Assembly: GCA_023101885.1 (NCBI GenBank)
Contig: JALPQD010000142.1
Coordinates: 3,432,121 to 3,496,120 of the forward strand
Direction: 5' to 3'
Length of the DNA: 64,000 nucleotides
From: Typhlomys cinereus
Lineage: Eukaryota; Chordata; Mammalia; Rodentia; Platacanthomyidae
Shown: piece by piece, positions 1-12,145 of the stretch
Layout of the letters: every line of letters starts with the position of its first letter
Numbering within the stretch: position 1 is the first letter of the stretch
Position numbers and translations under genes: made by a program
The notes under the pieces: model-generated
Database searches by the model: none
The model's input: only the letters and a program-made list of their open reading frames with translations
What the model was told of the DNA's origin: nothing

Positions 1-1009
1 AACAATGACTATCAGTGTAATAGTGGCATGAGTATCAAGGAGACAACAACAACTTTCTGATTGGATTCAAGACCCACTTGTCAGACTGGTACACAACCCT
101 ATTACTGTAAACTAAAACAAGAACCTAACAGACATTAACCAGTGTGTGCAAGAGGCTTTTAAAGCACATGGTATCATTTAAAATGAAATTAGCCTCCTAC
201 TATTTTCAGATTCAATTTTATATAAAAGGGAATATGAAATCATAAATTTGGTATAACTTCCACGAACAGATGGATAATAGGGAACCTATTAAATGTGACT
301 GCTTGTTATGATTTAAGTTTTTTTAAAAATCTGACCTTTTAATTTAAAACTAGTATTACAATCATAACAGTTGCAAGAATAGTGTTTCTCTAAGTAGCAC
401 TATCTTATGTATCCTGAGTATAATGATCTAATTGAGTAAAGTAACATTGATGCAGCAGTATTTACCTATCTGTAGAATATCGCAGAAATCTGGGTATATC
501 TGCTTTTATAATTCTGTTTTAAAGTTGTACATCCTTAGAGTGGCAGGGTATATTTATGAGAAGGTAAAGAACTTGTAATTTTTATTTAGAGTTCTAGAAT
601 TAAATAAAACTCATTGATATTTTGAAAGAGAAAGAGAGAGAGACAGAGAGAGACAGAGAGAGAGAGAGAGAGGAGAAAGTCATCTAAATCCCAGTGAGTT
701 CTTTGTATATTATTTTAAAGTCTAGGGACATAAATAGCTTTCAGTAGTAAAAAAGGCAGGCTCAAAGTCTAAAAAAGACAAAAGTGTAGTTTTTAACTTA
801 AAGTTATATTCCATATGATTCCCTCTATAGCATAATTTCATCCAGGATATTAGAGGATATATCTAATTTGCATAATAATTATATGTTGTTGATATGTTCA
901 AATTGTCCTGTCTATTGTCCTTTATTTTAACATAACCAGGTTTATTCATTGAAATATTACAGGTAAATTTTAGTCATTTGCCAAATGACTAACTACCTGT
1001 GCTCGCAAC
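1..1009. other. Unassigned AT-rich sequence
   Basis: No exon, RNA gene or repeat that I can name confidently. The only structured part is the GA-rich tract listed separately. Open frames are short and lack family motifs. Confidence 0.5.
624..676. repeat. (GA)n microsatellite
   Basis: Imperfect GA/GAAA/GACA simple repeat of about 50 bp, with two interrupting cytosines. It lies in unique sequence and is not attached to a recognisable SINE tail. Confidence 0.9.
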
Positions 1010-1026
1010 ATTTACAAGTGGTTCTT

Positions 1027-1338
1027 TTTTAAATGTTTTTTTTTTTATTTATTCAACTGTGCGCATGTGCGTGTGTATGTGTGTGTGTGTGTGCACGCGC
1101 ATGTGTGTTTGTGTGTGTGTGTGTCTGTGTATGTGTAGAACCACAGACGAATTCGCGAACCACCATGGACGCCTCCACCTCCTTCTGCCCCGGGATTCAC
1201 AGGCTCTGCCCTACCAGGACCAGAAGCGCAGGCCGCCCCCGCTTCCGCCTGGCGTCTATAAGTGGGATCTGGGATCCGAACTCAGGACCTTCCGCCTGCA
1301 AGGCAGAGGCTTAACCCCTGAGCCACCTCTTCAGCCCC
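1027..1338 (-). mobile_element. Young CA-tailed tRNA-derived SINE, full length
   Basis: On the minus strand the order is GGGGCTGGAGAG head, tRNA-like A box (TGGCTCAGGGG) and B box (GAGTTCGGATCC), a GC-rich body, a long (CA)n tract and an A-rich tail. On the plus strand it therefore runs from a T-run through (GT)n to AGCCCC. A 17-bp perfect target-site duplication (ATTTACAAGTGGTTCTT) flanks it at 1010-1026 and 1339-1355. The head is B2-like but the body is not that of mouse B2. Reading frames across it are by-products of the GT repeat. Confidence 0.92.
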
Positions 1339-1355
1339 ATTTACAAGTGGTTCTT

Positions 1356-1973
1356 AACTATTCCACTTGAATCATAACTTAATATCTAATTGCTTATTGG
1401 CAGAATTGTTAAGTCAGTTGAAATGGTTAATATTTGTGATATATGTGTATACATTTTTACTTTATTCTTTATAATGTCATTGCATCTCATTCTAATGAAA
1501 CTCCTCTTCTCAAAAACTACACCTTCCTAATTAAATGTTTCTTTCTATATTTTTGTGAGACACTGAGTTTACTAAAGTTGCTTTATTTTTCAATGAATAT
1601 TGTTGAATGCAGAAATTCAAACTGGCAATATGGTGAGACTAACTTGTTACTGAGGTTAAGTACAAAATGAGACTTTATATCTTTCCCATACCTCACAGAC
1701 CATCATGACAGAGGGAGCACAAAAATGTAAAGATGGAGAGACCAGTGTTTTTTGGATAGGAAGTGTTCTCAAGGTAATTGTGGTTGACTCTTCAATATTC
1801 TTTCATGGTGTATCATGAGTTTATATGCCAGTATATCCTACCAAAATCCAGAGAAGCTTTCCCAAAATCACCCAAAGTCAGATAAATTCATATGACTCAT
1901 GAGAGTCAAAAATAACTATAAAAAAAGAAAAAAACAGGCACAGACTTAACAGAAAATGCACACTCACAATTGT
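1356..1973. other. Unassigned sequence between SINE and L1-A
   Basis: AT-rich, no repeat family or exon recognised. It ends in the left target-site copy of L1-A. Confidence 0.5.
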
Positions 1974-1987
1974 AAAACTGAAAAATG

Positions 1988-4900
1988 GGATTAAAAATAG
2001 TTTCTCAATTATAACATTGAATGTTAATGGAATTAACTCACAAATGAGGAGACACACATTACAAACGTGGATTAAAAATCACAATCCATCAATCTGCTGC
2101 CTGCAGGACACCCATCTCACCACAAAAGACAGGCACATCCTAAAAATTAAAAGCTGGTCAAAAATTCTACAAGATAATGGAACCAGAAAACAGCCAAGGG
2201 TAACCATTATGCTATCGGACAAAGTGAACTTCAAACCAAAAAAAAAATCATAAGAGACACAGATGGATAGTACATTTTAGTCACAGGTATAATTCACCAG
2301 GAAGACTTCACAATACTGAACATATATGCACCTAATATGGGCTCCTCCACATTCATTAAGCAAACCCTACAACGTCTAAAGTGAGAAATCAATCCCAAAA
2401 CGGTAATTCTTGGGCATTTCAACACCGCCCTCTCAACATGGGATAGATCAACAGGTAAAAAACTTAACAGAGACACTTTGGAGCTTAATCAAACCCTTAC
2501 TGAAATGCACCTTACAGATCTCTGTTGAAATTTTCATCCATGCACCAAAGAATACAAATTTTTCTCAGCAGCACATGGAACATTCTCCAAAATAGATCAC
2601 ATATTGGGCCACAAAACGAATCTCCACATATACAGGAAACTTAAAATTCTAGCCTGTGCCCTATCAGACCACCACGGCCTAAAGCTGGACATTCACAACA
2701 CAACAAAAGACAGAAAATACACTAACTCCTGGAATCTTAACACTGTGATGCTGAATGAAAACTGGAATCAGGTAGAAATTATAAAGGAAATTCAAGATTT
2801 CCTGAAAGTGAACGATAATGAAAATACAACTTACCAAAATCTCTGGGACACAATGAAAGCTGTCCTAAGAGGTAAGTTCATAGCTCTTAATGCATACATC
2901 AAAGAATGGAAATATCAGAAATAACGTAACAATGCAGCTTAAAGGTTTAGAGACACTAGAGCAATCTGATCCCAAAAGCAGTAGAGGGAGAGGATTAGCA
3001 AAATAAGAGGAGAAATATCCAAAATCAAGATTAGGAAAACATACAGAAAATCAACCAGTCAAAAAGCTGGTTTTTTGAAAAAAATCAATAAGATTGACAC
3101 ACCCCTAGCTAAATTAACCAAAAGGAAGAGACAGAAAACCCAAACTAACAAAATTAGAATGTAAATGGATTATCACTACTGATACCCAAGAGATCCAGAG
3201 AATTATATATAACTGATATTTCAAAAACTTATACTTTGTGAAATTTGACAACACAAAAGAGATGGATGAATTCCTAAGTAAACACAACTTACCTAAATGG
3301 AATCAGGAAGTTGTGAATTATTTAAATAGTCCTATAACACATGAGGAAATTCAGGAAGTAATCTCAAAACTTCCCATCAAAAATGTCCTGGACCAGATGG
3401 ATTCAGCACAGAGTTCTACCAGACATTTAAGGAGCTAATAACACCAATACTCCTTAAACTGTTCCATCAAATAGCAAAGGAAGGAACACTACCAAATTCC
3501 TTCTGCAAAGCTAATATCGTTTTAATCCCAAAACTTAATAAAGATACACTTAAAAAATAAAACTATAGGCCAATCTCGCTGATGAACACAGATGCAAAGA
3601 TTCTCAAGAAAATCTTAGCAAATCAGATTCAAAAACATATCAAAAAGATTATTCACAGGGATGAAGTAGGCTTTCTCCTAGGCACACAAGGTTGGTTCAA
3701 CATACACAAATCAATGAATGTAATTCACCATATAAACCAGTCCAAAGTTCAAGACCACATGATACTCTCGATAGATACAGAAAAAGCTTTTGACAAAATA
3801 CAACAGCCCTTTATGACCAAAGATTGGAATGGAAGGAACCTTTATCAATATAATAAAAGCTATATACAACAAGCCCACAGCAAAGATTCTACTCAATGGG
3901 GAAAAACTTGAAGTGTTCCTACTTCAATCAGGAACTACACAAGGCTGTCCACTCTCACCACTTCTATTCAATATTGTACTTGAAGTCTTAGCTGAAGCCA
4001 TAAGACAAGAAAGGGACATAAACAGGATTCAAATCTTCAAGGAAGAAGTCAAGTTATCACTATTTGCAGATGACATGGTCTTATAACTGAGGGATCCCAA
4101 AAACTCCACCAGGAAGCTCCTGGACCTAATACAGAAGTTCAGCAGGGTGCCAGGATACAAAATAAATGTACAAAAATTAGTGGCCTTCCTATATGCCCAG
4201 AATGAAAGAAGTGAAAAAGCCCTAAGAGAAACAATCCCATTTAGTATAGCCCCTAAAAAAATAAAATACCTTGGTATAAACCTAACCAAGGAGGTAAAAG
4301 AACTTTACAATGAAAACTTTAAAACCCTAAAGAAAGAAATTGCAGAAGATACCAGAAGGTGGAAAGATCTCCCATGTTCCTGGATTGGCAGAATCAACAT
4401 TGTAAAAATGACCATCCTACCAAATGCAATATACAAATTCAATGCTATACCAATTATAATCCCAAAGCAATTCCTTAAATAAGTTGACCAAATAATCTCA
4501 AAATTCATATGAAGGCACAAAAGAGCCAGGATAGCAAAAGTAATCCTAAGTAACAAAAACAAGGCTGGAGGTATCACCATACCAAACCTTAGTCTATACT
4601 ACAAATCCATAGTTGTAAAAACAGCACGGTATTGGCTCCAAAATAGACACACAGATCAATGAATAAGAGTTGAAGACCCAGGTATAAGCCCACACAACTA
4701 CAGCCATCTGATCTTTGACAAAGGGGCCCAAAAAATCCAATGGAAAAAGAACAGCATCTTCAACAAATGGTGCTGGCAAAACTGGATCTCCACATGCAGA
4801 AGATTAAAGCTGGACCCGTACTTGTCACCATGTACAAGAATTAATTCCAAATGGATCAAGGACCTCGATTTAAGGCCAGAGACTATAAAAACCATAGTTG

Positions 4901-6705
4901 AATGGGTAGGGAACTCCCTCCAGCTGATTGGGCTAAGCCAACAGTTCCTAAACGGACATCCAACAGCACAGTCGCTCAACAGATGGGATCTTATGAAATT
5001 AAAGAACTTCTGTTCAAAGAAAGAGATTGTAACTGGAGCACAAAGGTAACCCACAGAATGGAAGAAAATCTTCACTCACCACATATCTGATAGACCTCTA
5101 CTGTCCAGAGTGCACAAAGAACATAGAAAAGTAAACACTAAGGAAACTAATGGCCCAATTAAAAAATGGGCCTTGGAACTTAAAAGAAACTTTATCAGGG
5201 ACGAAATTAATATGTCTAACAAATATCTTAAAAAATGCTCCACATGCTTAGCCATCAGGAAAATGCAAATCAAAACTTCCCTGAGATACCATCTCACCCC
5301 GGTCAGGGTGGCAAAAATCCACAATACAAACAACACCAAGTGCTGGAGAGGATGTGGAGAGAAGGGAACTCTCTTTCATTGCTGGTGGGAATGCAGGCTC
5401 ATAAAACCATGCTGGCTAGCTGTCTGGCAATCCTTAAAGAAGTTTAAGATTGAAATGCCACATGACCCTGCTATACCACTTTTGGGAATAACCCCACATT
5501 CAGCAAAAAGGACCTCAAACAGGACCATGTTCATAGCAGCACTGTTTACAATAGCAAAGTCATGGAATCAACCAAAATGCCCAACAGTTGATGAGTGGAT
5601 AAGGAAAATGTGGTACATTTTTACAATGAAATACTACTCAGCCATCAAAAATGATGAATTAATGCAATTTGCCAGGAAATTGATGGAATTAGAAACAATT
5701 ATATTGAGTGAAGTATCCCAGACACGGAAATTTAAGCACCATATGCACTCCCTAATGGGCAGATCATAGTACCAAACCTACTTCGAGATACTCAAAGACA
5801 AATCTCTGCAATACCAACAATAATTGTAAAGATTATAAATAGGAGAGATGGGAAAGGAGGGCCCCACCAGAAACAAAGAGAGGGGACCATGTTACAGCAG
5901 AGAAAATGGGCCACCATGAAAGACTTCAAGTAAGTAATGAAATTAAGTAATGAGACATCTGGTTAATTTCACAGACTTTCCTTCCTGATCATTTGTAACC
6001 AATGGGGTATGATCTCACCAGAAAGGGAGGGCATATGGGCTGCCAGATAGAAGGTAACCATTTTGGAAATGGGTGATTGACCCCTCTCTCACCATGGCCT
6101 CCTACTTTTATTCCATCTACCTTTGAATGTACTCTTATAACAAGACTCTAATTTAACAGATTTTTATCTCTGGCCAAGGGATGACATCTAATACCCATCC
6201 AGATGGAGCCAAGGGCATTGCAGGAGCAGCAAAACTGAAAAAAAATCAATAAACCATAATTCAGAACATCAGAGACTCTATATCAACCACCTCGAATCAG
6301 GCTTGTCTAATCTCTCCCCATCCTGAAGCTCAGGGAAATTTGCGGAAGAGGGGGTGGTAAGATTGGAAGAGCACAAGGATGGGAGGAGTTATGATATGGA
6401 AGATACTCCACACAAGTTAGGGCCGAAGAAATTATAATAGGACTCTGCATGATCTGCGCAATGATTAACATATCATTGACCCCTCAAAGTCTAGCATGGA
6501 CTAAAGGCACTAGGGTCCTTAGAAGGAAGGGATTAACAGTCACAATAGTGTTCCTATACTTAAAGGGAACACAAGAAAGAGTTCTAGGAATTGCCATTGA
6601 GTCCTTACACCTCATCAGAGAGGAGGGCCCGGAGGAAAGTTTGATATACACATTAAAGGATGCTTCAGAGATGGGGGGAGGGGCACCGGGAGAGAGGGAG
6701 GGAAA
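1988..6705 (+). mobile_element. L1-A: LINE-1, 5'-truncated at the start of ORF2
   Basis: The element starts a few codons before the ORF2 endonuclease and runs through reverse transcriptase, the Cys-rich C-terminus and the 3'UTR. It is flanked by a perfect 14-bp target-site duplication (AAAACTGAAAAATG) at 1974-1987 and 6706-6719, so both ends are defined. Compared with the L1-C and L1-D copies its 3'UTR stops about 130 bp early, inside the G-rich block, directly before a short A-run. It has no ORF1 and no 5'UTR, a typical dead-on-arrival insertion. Confidence 0.93.
2000..5766 (+). pseudogene. L1-A ORF2 relic (endonuclease - reverse transcriptase - Cys-rich domain)
   Basis: ORF2 nicks target DNA and reverse-transcribes L1 RNA. 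Order seen: endonuclease start with NVNGIN and CCLQDTHL (2017-2115); Z region; RT palm with [13 protein letters not shown] (near 3935) and FADDM (4063-4077); then the C-terminal CW...CG...HCWW.C knuckle (5334-5400) and a tail ending near 5766. The frame is cut by many stops and shifts, for example a stop two codons after the FADDM block and a TGA in the AGGCACAAAAGAG region near 4510. The endonuclease glutamate (QETH in the L1-C copy) is aspartate here (GAC at 2107). Not translatable as one protein. Confidence 0.92.
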
Positions 6706-6719
6706 AAAACTGAAAAATG

Positions 6720-6999
6720 CACAAGTACAAAGAAAACATTCTCCTACAAAATATTCCAATCTCCATATGATAAAATTCTATCAGAACAGCTTCTTGGATA
6801 CCAATCAGGAAAGCAACACTGAGGATAATGTCTTCCCCCCCAAAATATTATTGGCACATTATCAACAAGCTTCCAGAAGAAATACAACAGGAATGTGAGG
6901 AATGATTAATGGTACATGAATAGCACAGAGAGGAAATGAGTAAGTTTACATATTATATAAACAGGAAAATAATAAAAAAATTTAGGATGTGAATGGAAA
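6720..6999. other. Unassigned spacer between L1-A and L1-B
   Basis: AT-rich; no clear family. It may be a more diverged 5' part of L1-B, but I cannot align it to the other ORF1 copies by eye. Confidence 0.4.
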
Positions 7000-8630
7000 T
7001 AAAGGAAACAAGTACAAGTTTAGAACAGGTGAAAAAATTTAACCCAAAATTCAGCTAAATTCAAAGCTAGACCAACTGAATCTGAAAAAGCAAAAGAGAT
7101 TATCATAAACAGAATAGATCAAGCAGAAGATAGAATATAATATCTGGAAGATTAGATGACAGAACAGGATGCTTCAATTAAAGAAGCTGAATAGTTAAAA
7201 AAGGAAAAAGAAAAGCATGAAAGGAACATTCAAGAACTATGGAATTCTATGGAGAAGACAAACCTATGCATTCATGAAATCCCAGAAAAAGAAACTTAAG
7301 AAAAAACTTCAACTAAGTTCTTTTATTCAATCATGAATTAGAACCTTCCACACCTAAGGAAAGAGTGACCCCGCCCCATCCAATTACAAGATGCATATAG
7401 TACATGGTCCATACACGACCAAAAGAGGAATACAACAAGACACATAACAGTAACAACATCTCAGATACAAGATAGAGAGAAAGTTCTGTGAATTACAAGA
7501 GAGGAAAAGCAAGTTATATTTAAATATAAATCTATTTGAATAGCAGCTATTAGAATAACAGCTGACTTCTCAATGAAAGCAGTAAAAGCCAGAAAACCTT
7601 GGAAAGTCATTCCTCAAATCATGAAAGATCATAAATGCCAACCCAGGCTGCTATATTCAGCCAAACTATCAGTCATGACTGAGGGAAAAAAATATTTCCC
7701 AACAAAAATAAACTCAAGTAATTCTACCTAACCAGGCATACAGAAAATACTAGAAAAAAATACTGAAGACAGATGAAATTGATCAACACACTCAAGAAGA
7801 TGAAAGGGAATGTCAATGCCATGCAACAAGCAGGTAGAGAAGAGCCAACAGTAACAATAACAACAAAAAATGAAATCTAAAAATGACAGGAATCAACAAA
7901 AACTTCTCAATTATAACCTTAAATTTCAATGAGATCAACTCTACAATCAAGAAACATAAACTAACAGTATAGATTAATTACCACAACCCATCAATATTCT
8001 GCCTCCAAGAAACTCACCTCACATGGAAAGATAGACTTCAAAGCAAAACCAATCAAAAGAGATACAAAAGGCTACTACATACTCATCAAATGAACATTAT
8101 ATCAAGAAGAACTTACAATTCTAATTACATATACTCCAAATATAAGCTCACCCTCATTATTAAACAAACACTGCATGTAAAACAACAAATCAAACCAAAT
8201 ATGATAATAGGGATAAAACTTAATAGGGATACACTGGAACTAAACCAAACCATAAATAAAATAGATAGACCTATCAGACATCTACTAAATATTCCATTAT
8301 AATATCAAGGATCATATACTCTTTTTGGAACCCTATGGTTCTCTGAACTACATCATATGTTATTCCAAACCTCCACAAATACAAGAATATTGAAATTACC
8401 ACCTGTATTCTGTCCAACAATTAGGAAATAAAGATGATAGCCATAACAATGCAAAAACAAAAACAACAAAAAACTCTCTAGGTCTAGACAAAAGTAAAAT
8501 CCAAAATTCAAAAATTCCTGAAACTCAATGATAATTGAAACACATCGTATCAAAACCTCTGGGACATGCTGAAGGTGGTCCTAAGAGGAAAATTCACAGC
8601 ACTCAATGCCAACATCAAAAAAATAGAAAC
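7000..8630 (+). mobile_element. L1-B (old LINE-1), part 1: ORF1 and endonuclease remains
   Basis: Highly decayed relative to the other copies. ORF1 coiled-coil and RRM-like sequence (about 7040-7500) is followed by the ORF1 C-terminal block (about 7560-7770), whose order matches the C-terminal block at 16,480-16,750. The start of ORF2 follows at about 7895, with the equivalent of NHNPSI-CLQETHL near 7980-8020. Text stops abruptly at 8630 and resumes at 10,342, which shows a later insertion. Confidence 0.8.
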
Positions 8631-9760
8631 AGTTTTGTTTTTCCTACACTTCCCTTGGCTCCATCCTGATTGGTATTGAAGGTCACCTCCTAACCAAAGA
8701 TAAAAATATTTTTTAAATGAAGATCTTAATATAAGAGGAGCATCAAAAGTAGATGAACAGGATTAGGACACAGCAGTGAGGGAGGGTCAGTGTCCCATTT
8801 TCAGAAAGGTTACCGTCTATCTACCAGTCCCTATACTCTCCTTGATTAGTGAGATCGAACCTCTTCAGTAGCAGGAAGAGAAGAGAAAGTGAGCTTCACT
8901 AGATGTCTTGCTACTTAATGTAGTACTTGACAGTGACCTATTTTCTCTACTGAAGCATCATCACCTCTCTCCTTTTTTATAATCTTTGTGATTACAGTAG
9001 GTATTACAGAGATTTATCTTTGAGTATGTCATTAAGTGGGTTTGGTACTAGGATCCACCTATTAGGGATACATACAGTGTCTAATTTTCTGTGTCTGGGA
9101 TACTTCACTCAATATACTTCAATATAAATTTTTCTTATCCCATCCATTTCCTGGGAAATTTCATTAAATCATTCATTTGATGTCTGAGTAGTATTTCATT
9201 GTATAAATGTACCACAGTTTCCTTATCCATTCGTCAACTGTTGGACATTAACACCAAAGTTCCTACATTAATCACCTAGAATCAGACTAGCCAAATCTCT
9301 CCCCATATTAAAGCTCAGGGAGCTTTGCAGAAGAGGGGGCTGGCAAGAATGTAAGAGCCCAAAGATGGGGAAGACCAATGATGTGCAAGATACTCCACAC
9401 AAGTTAGGCTTCAAATAGCCATAATCGGACTTTGCATTCTCTTCACAATGGCTGACATGTCAACAATCTCCCAAAGTCTAGCATGGATCGTAGGCAGTAG
9501 GATCTTTAGAGGCAAGGGATTAACAGTCATAATAGAGTTCCCATACTAATGGGGAGCACGGGAAAGGGCTCTGGGCTATGCCACTGAGTCTTTACCCCTC
9601 ACTAAGGTGGAGGATTCAGAGGGAGGTTTGGCATTCACACAAAAGAATGCTCCAAGGGATGAGAAGGAGGAAGGGGGAGGCATTTGGAGAAGGGGAGGGA
9701 AGGAGGGAGAAGACGGGGTATCTATTGAACTTGAATGATTGGGAAAAAAACAAAATGTGG
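8631..9760 (+). mobile_element. L1 3' end with inverted 5' half (twin-primed), nested in L1-B
   Basis: 8631 to about 9250 is antisense L1 covering the end of ORF2 and the first part of the 3'UTR. From about 9270 to 9760 the next part of the same 3'UTR follows in sense, ending in the G-rich block and an A-rich stretch. Relative to L1-A the two halves correspond to about 5583-6238 (inverted) and about 6290 onward (sense), so roughly 50 bp is lost at the junction and about 19 bp of filler is present. This is the classic twin-priming arrangement: 5' part inverted, 3' part direct. Confidence 0.85.
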
Positions 9761-10341
9761 GACAAAAAAAGCCCCCTCAAAATACATTGTGAACTTTTTA
9801 GCTTATTACAAGCATTTGTATAACTTAAATAATTCAGTGGAAAAATCGTGGTGTACTCTATAATGTTAAAATACTAAATTTATCAATTAGATTTAATCAT
9901 TAAATTATCCATATTTTCATTGAAATTTGAAATTAATAATGCTCCTTGATCATAAGATTTTGCTGTATTTCAAAACAGCAAAATTTTAATTTTTTTTACT
10001 TTCAATAATGTAATTGTAGTCAATAATGCAAATACATAGTGAGACAAAGTGAAACAAGACACTAGTTTCCCAGTATGTAATTTAGTTAAAAAAATAATGT
10101 AAACTCTGATAATCTGTGAGAATTAAAACTTAAGTGGTTTAAGCAACATGCCTGGAAATTACATGCAAAAGGCACAACTCACTCATGCATGTAAATTACA
10201 CATCCATAATGATGATAAACATTTTTGTGTTTTTTTTATTCTCAAATTAATTTAGATAAAATTTTTGGTGGAAAGTAACAATATGGTTTGGATTAAAGAC
10301 TAAAATAATTTTTAGTCTAATAAACAGTCATTAACACCACT
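9761..10341. other. Non-L1 DNA, candidate 3'-transduced flank
   Basis: About 580 bp with no L1 similarity, lying between the L1 3' end and the resumption of host L1-B at 10,342. AATAAA occurs at 10,319-10,324, followed 17 nt later by an A-run that merges with an imperfect copy of the A-rich target site (8617-8630 against 10,342-10,355). The simplest reading is sequence downstream of a source L1 that was carried along by read-through transcription. It contains no gene that I can see. Confidence 0.5.
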
Positions 10342-10399
10342 AAAAAAAGTGGAAATATCACAAATGAACAACCTAACAACACAGCTAAAAGCTTTAGAA
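10342..10399 (+). mobile_element. L1-B, part 2: 58-bp island
   Basis: Matches the stretch after the ORF2 endonuclease (compare 2905-2955), continuing exactly where part 1 stops. Its last 13 bases (AAAAGCTTTAGAA, 10,387-10,399) are repeated at 12,146-12,158, where L1-B resumes. It is isolated by two separate insertions. Confidence 0.8.
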
Positions 10400-10520
10400 G
10401 GGGATGGAAGGGGGAGGCACTGGGGGATGGAGAGGGAGAGGGAGGGGAGGTTGGAGGGAGGGAGGGGACTGGTGTACCTCTTAAGTTTGTATGAGTGGAA
10501 ATAAAAAAAATAATGGAAAG
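10400..10520 (+). mobile_element. Short 5'-truncated L1 3' end, nested in L1-B
   Basis: About 120 bp of the terminal L1 3'UTR: the GGGGATGG block, the G-rich tract and the GTACCTCTTAAGTTTGTATGAG terminus, then an A-rich stretch. It is the 5' part of an insertion bounded by a 13-bp perfect duplication (10,387-10,399 and 12,146-12,158). Confidence 0.85.
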
Positions 10521-12145
10521 AAATATTTTAAAATAATCATAAAAGAAAACAACTGGAGAAGTTTTATAAACACAATCTACAAACTTAAAAGAATAAAATA
10601 AAATTTAACATGCATAAATCTATAGGCAATAGACCTGGATTCAGAGGTAGAAATCCTGATTCTAAAGCCCACAAACTTACTGATTTATCACACCTTATAT
10701 AGCTATAAGAGCAAACGTATATTCTAAGGTCAATGAATAATAGACAGAAGGTAAGTAATATATTGGTTTTGTAAAAAGATGTATAAACCCATCAGAAAGA
10801 AAAAGCAAAGCCTGGAAGATAGTATCATATTTATTAATTTACTGTAATTTTACCCTAGCGGTATATTCAACATCTTACCTCATTGTTTTTTAATATCTAA
10901 ACAGAATTATATAATCTGGGAGGAGCATGATTGATTTATTTGTATCTATTCATGGTAACTATATTATTAGAATAGACTAAACATTCCATAGTCTGAAGAA
11001 AACGTAGGTTCAATTTCTGCTGATGCTGTACATGTCCAGACAATGAGGGCCTAAGCCCATCTCAGTCATGGCTGGACCTCTGTCGACAGAGCATGCATTC
11101 CAAACACTGGAAGGCCCAGTGCCTCACAAAACATTCTGGAATTCACCTCACCACCTACAGATTGTCTGGTCCAGAAGTGACAACATAACCTTTATTTTCA
11201 ACTGCTTGGCCAAAACTAGTCATATAACCTCAAACTAGTATCCAAAAGCAAATCCAGTGTGTGGTCACATTCATAACATAAAAAAAAAAAAAATTTCATC
11301 TGACATTTTTGTATTCACGTTCAAATACATCCATGTCATAAATTCTTAAAGTGGAATTGTGGAGCAGGCAACATGCCCATTATCTTTGCAATGGATATTA
11401 ACAATTTTTGTTTTCTTTTCGGAGGCAGTCTGTCTCAGTAGCCCAGGCTGGCCGGAAACTCACTCTGCAACTTACACTGACTTTAAACTTCCAACAATAT
11501 TCCTAATTCTTAAAAAAAAAAACAAAAAAAAAAACAAACAAAAAAAAACTCTTTCACAGTCTCATATATGTATATGATAAATTTAAGTCGCCTTTACTCC
11601 ATATCACCAAATCATCCCTCTTCTCCCACTGAAAATCTATCATCTGGGTGCCAAATTTCCTGGCTACATTATTTTATTTTTCAGTCTACCTCAATCACCA
11701 TTTTAGTTGAGAACCTCAAAGTACTAATTTTATTTTCTACCTTTACATCTCATCCAGGTGTAATACATTTTGGTCAAAAGTATAAACAGTTACCTTCCAT
11801 TGTTTCCCCCAAATGGCTAGAACATTAGTAATTGTAGGGCAATTTATCTAGTGAACTAGTTTTTCTCCAGTAGTTAAGGGGTATCATAGGCCAGCTGCAT
11901 ATTTTCTCTCTGAGTTTATTTCCTGAGACAACCTTCTGTGTTGCTGAATCTTATAGAAAATCTGAAAAACACTGAAGTAAGGCCTCTTAATCAAAATTCT
12001 TCTGCTTATTCACACAAGTTGTTTCATACAAAATTTTCATTTGCTTTCCTAGTTCATGTAAATATATGATATTAAAATAAAAATGACATATGATAAATAA
12101 AAATTTATATGATATAAAAATAAAATAAATGGTTTATAAATACAA
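10521..12145. other. Non-L1 DNA, candidate 1.6-kb 3' transduction
   Basis: Unique-looking sequence between the short L1 3' end and the second target-site copy. It ends with AATAAA at 12,124-12,129 and an A-run at 12,144-12,149. It holds a B1 fragment in antisense, internal A-runs at 11,281-11,293 and 11,511-11,547, and no exon I can recognise. Its position inside a perfect 13-bp duplication supports transfer together with the L1. Confidence 0.55.
11414..11500 (-). mobile_element. B1 (7SL-derived) SINE fragment
   Basis: Antisense B1 right part: the plus strand reads CAGTAGCCCAGGCTGGCC, then GGAAACTCACTCTG, matching the reverse complement of the B1 block ending in the GAGAC/CTGTCTC motif. Diverged and missing its left end. 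The A-rich run after it (11,511-11,547) is on the side opposite to a normal tail for this orientation. Confidence 0.7.

Noticed and set aside
8631..9760. Genomic inversion as the cause of the reversed L1 half
   Set aside because: Only the 5' part is reversed, the junction lacks a small L1 stretch, and no other copy of the flank is disturbed. Twin priming explains this more simply.
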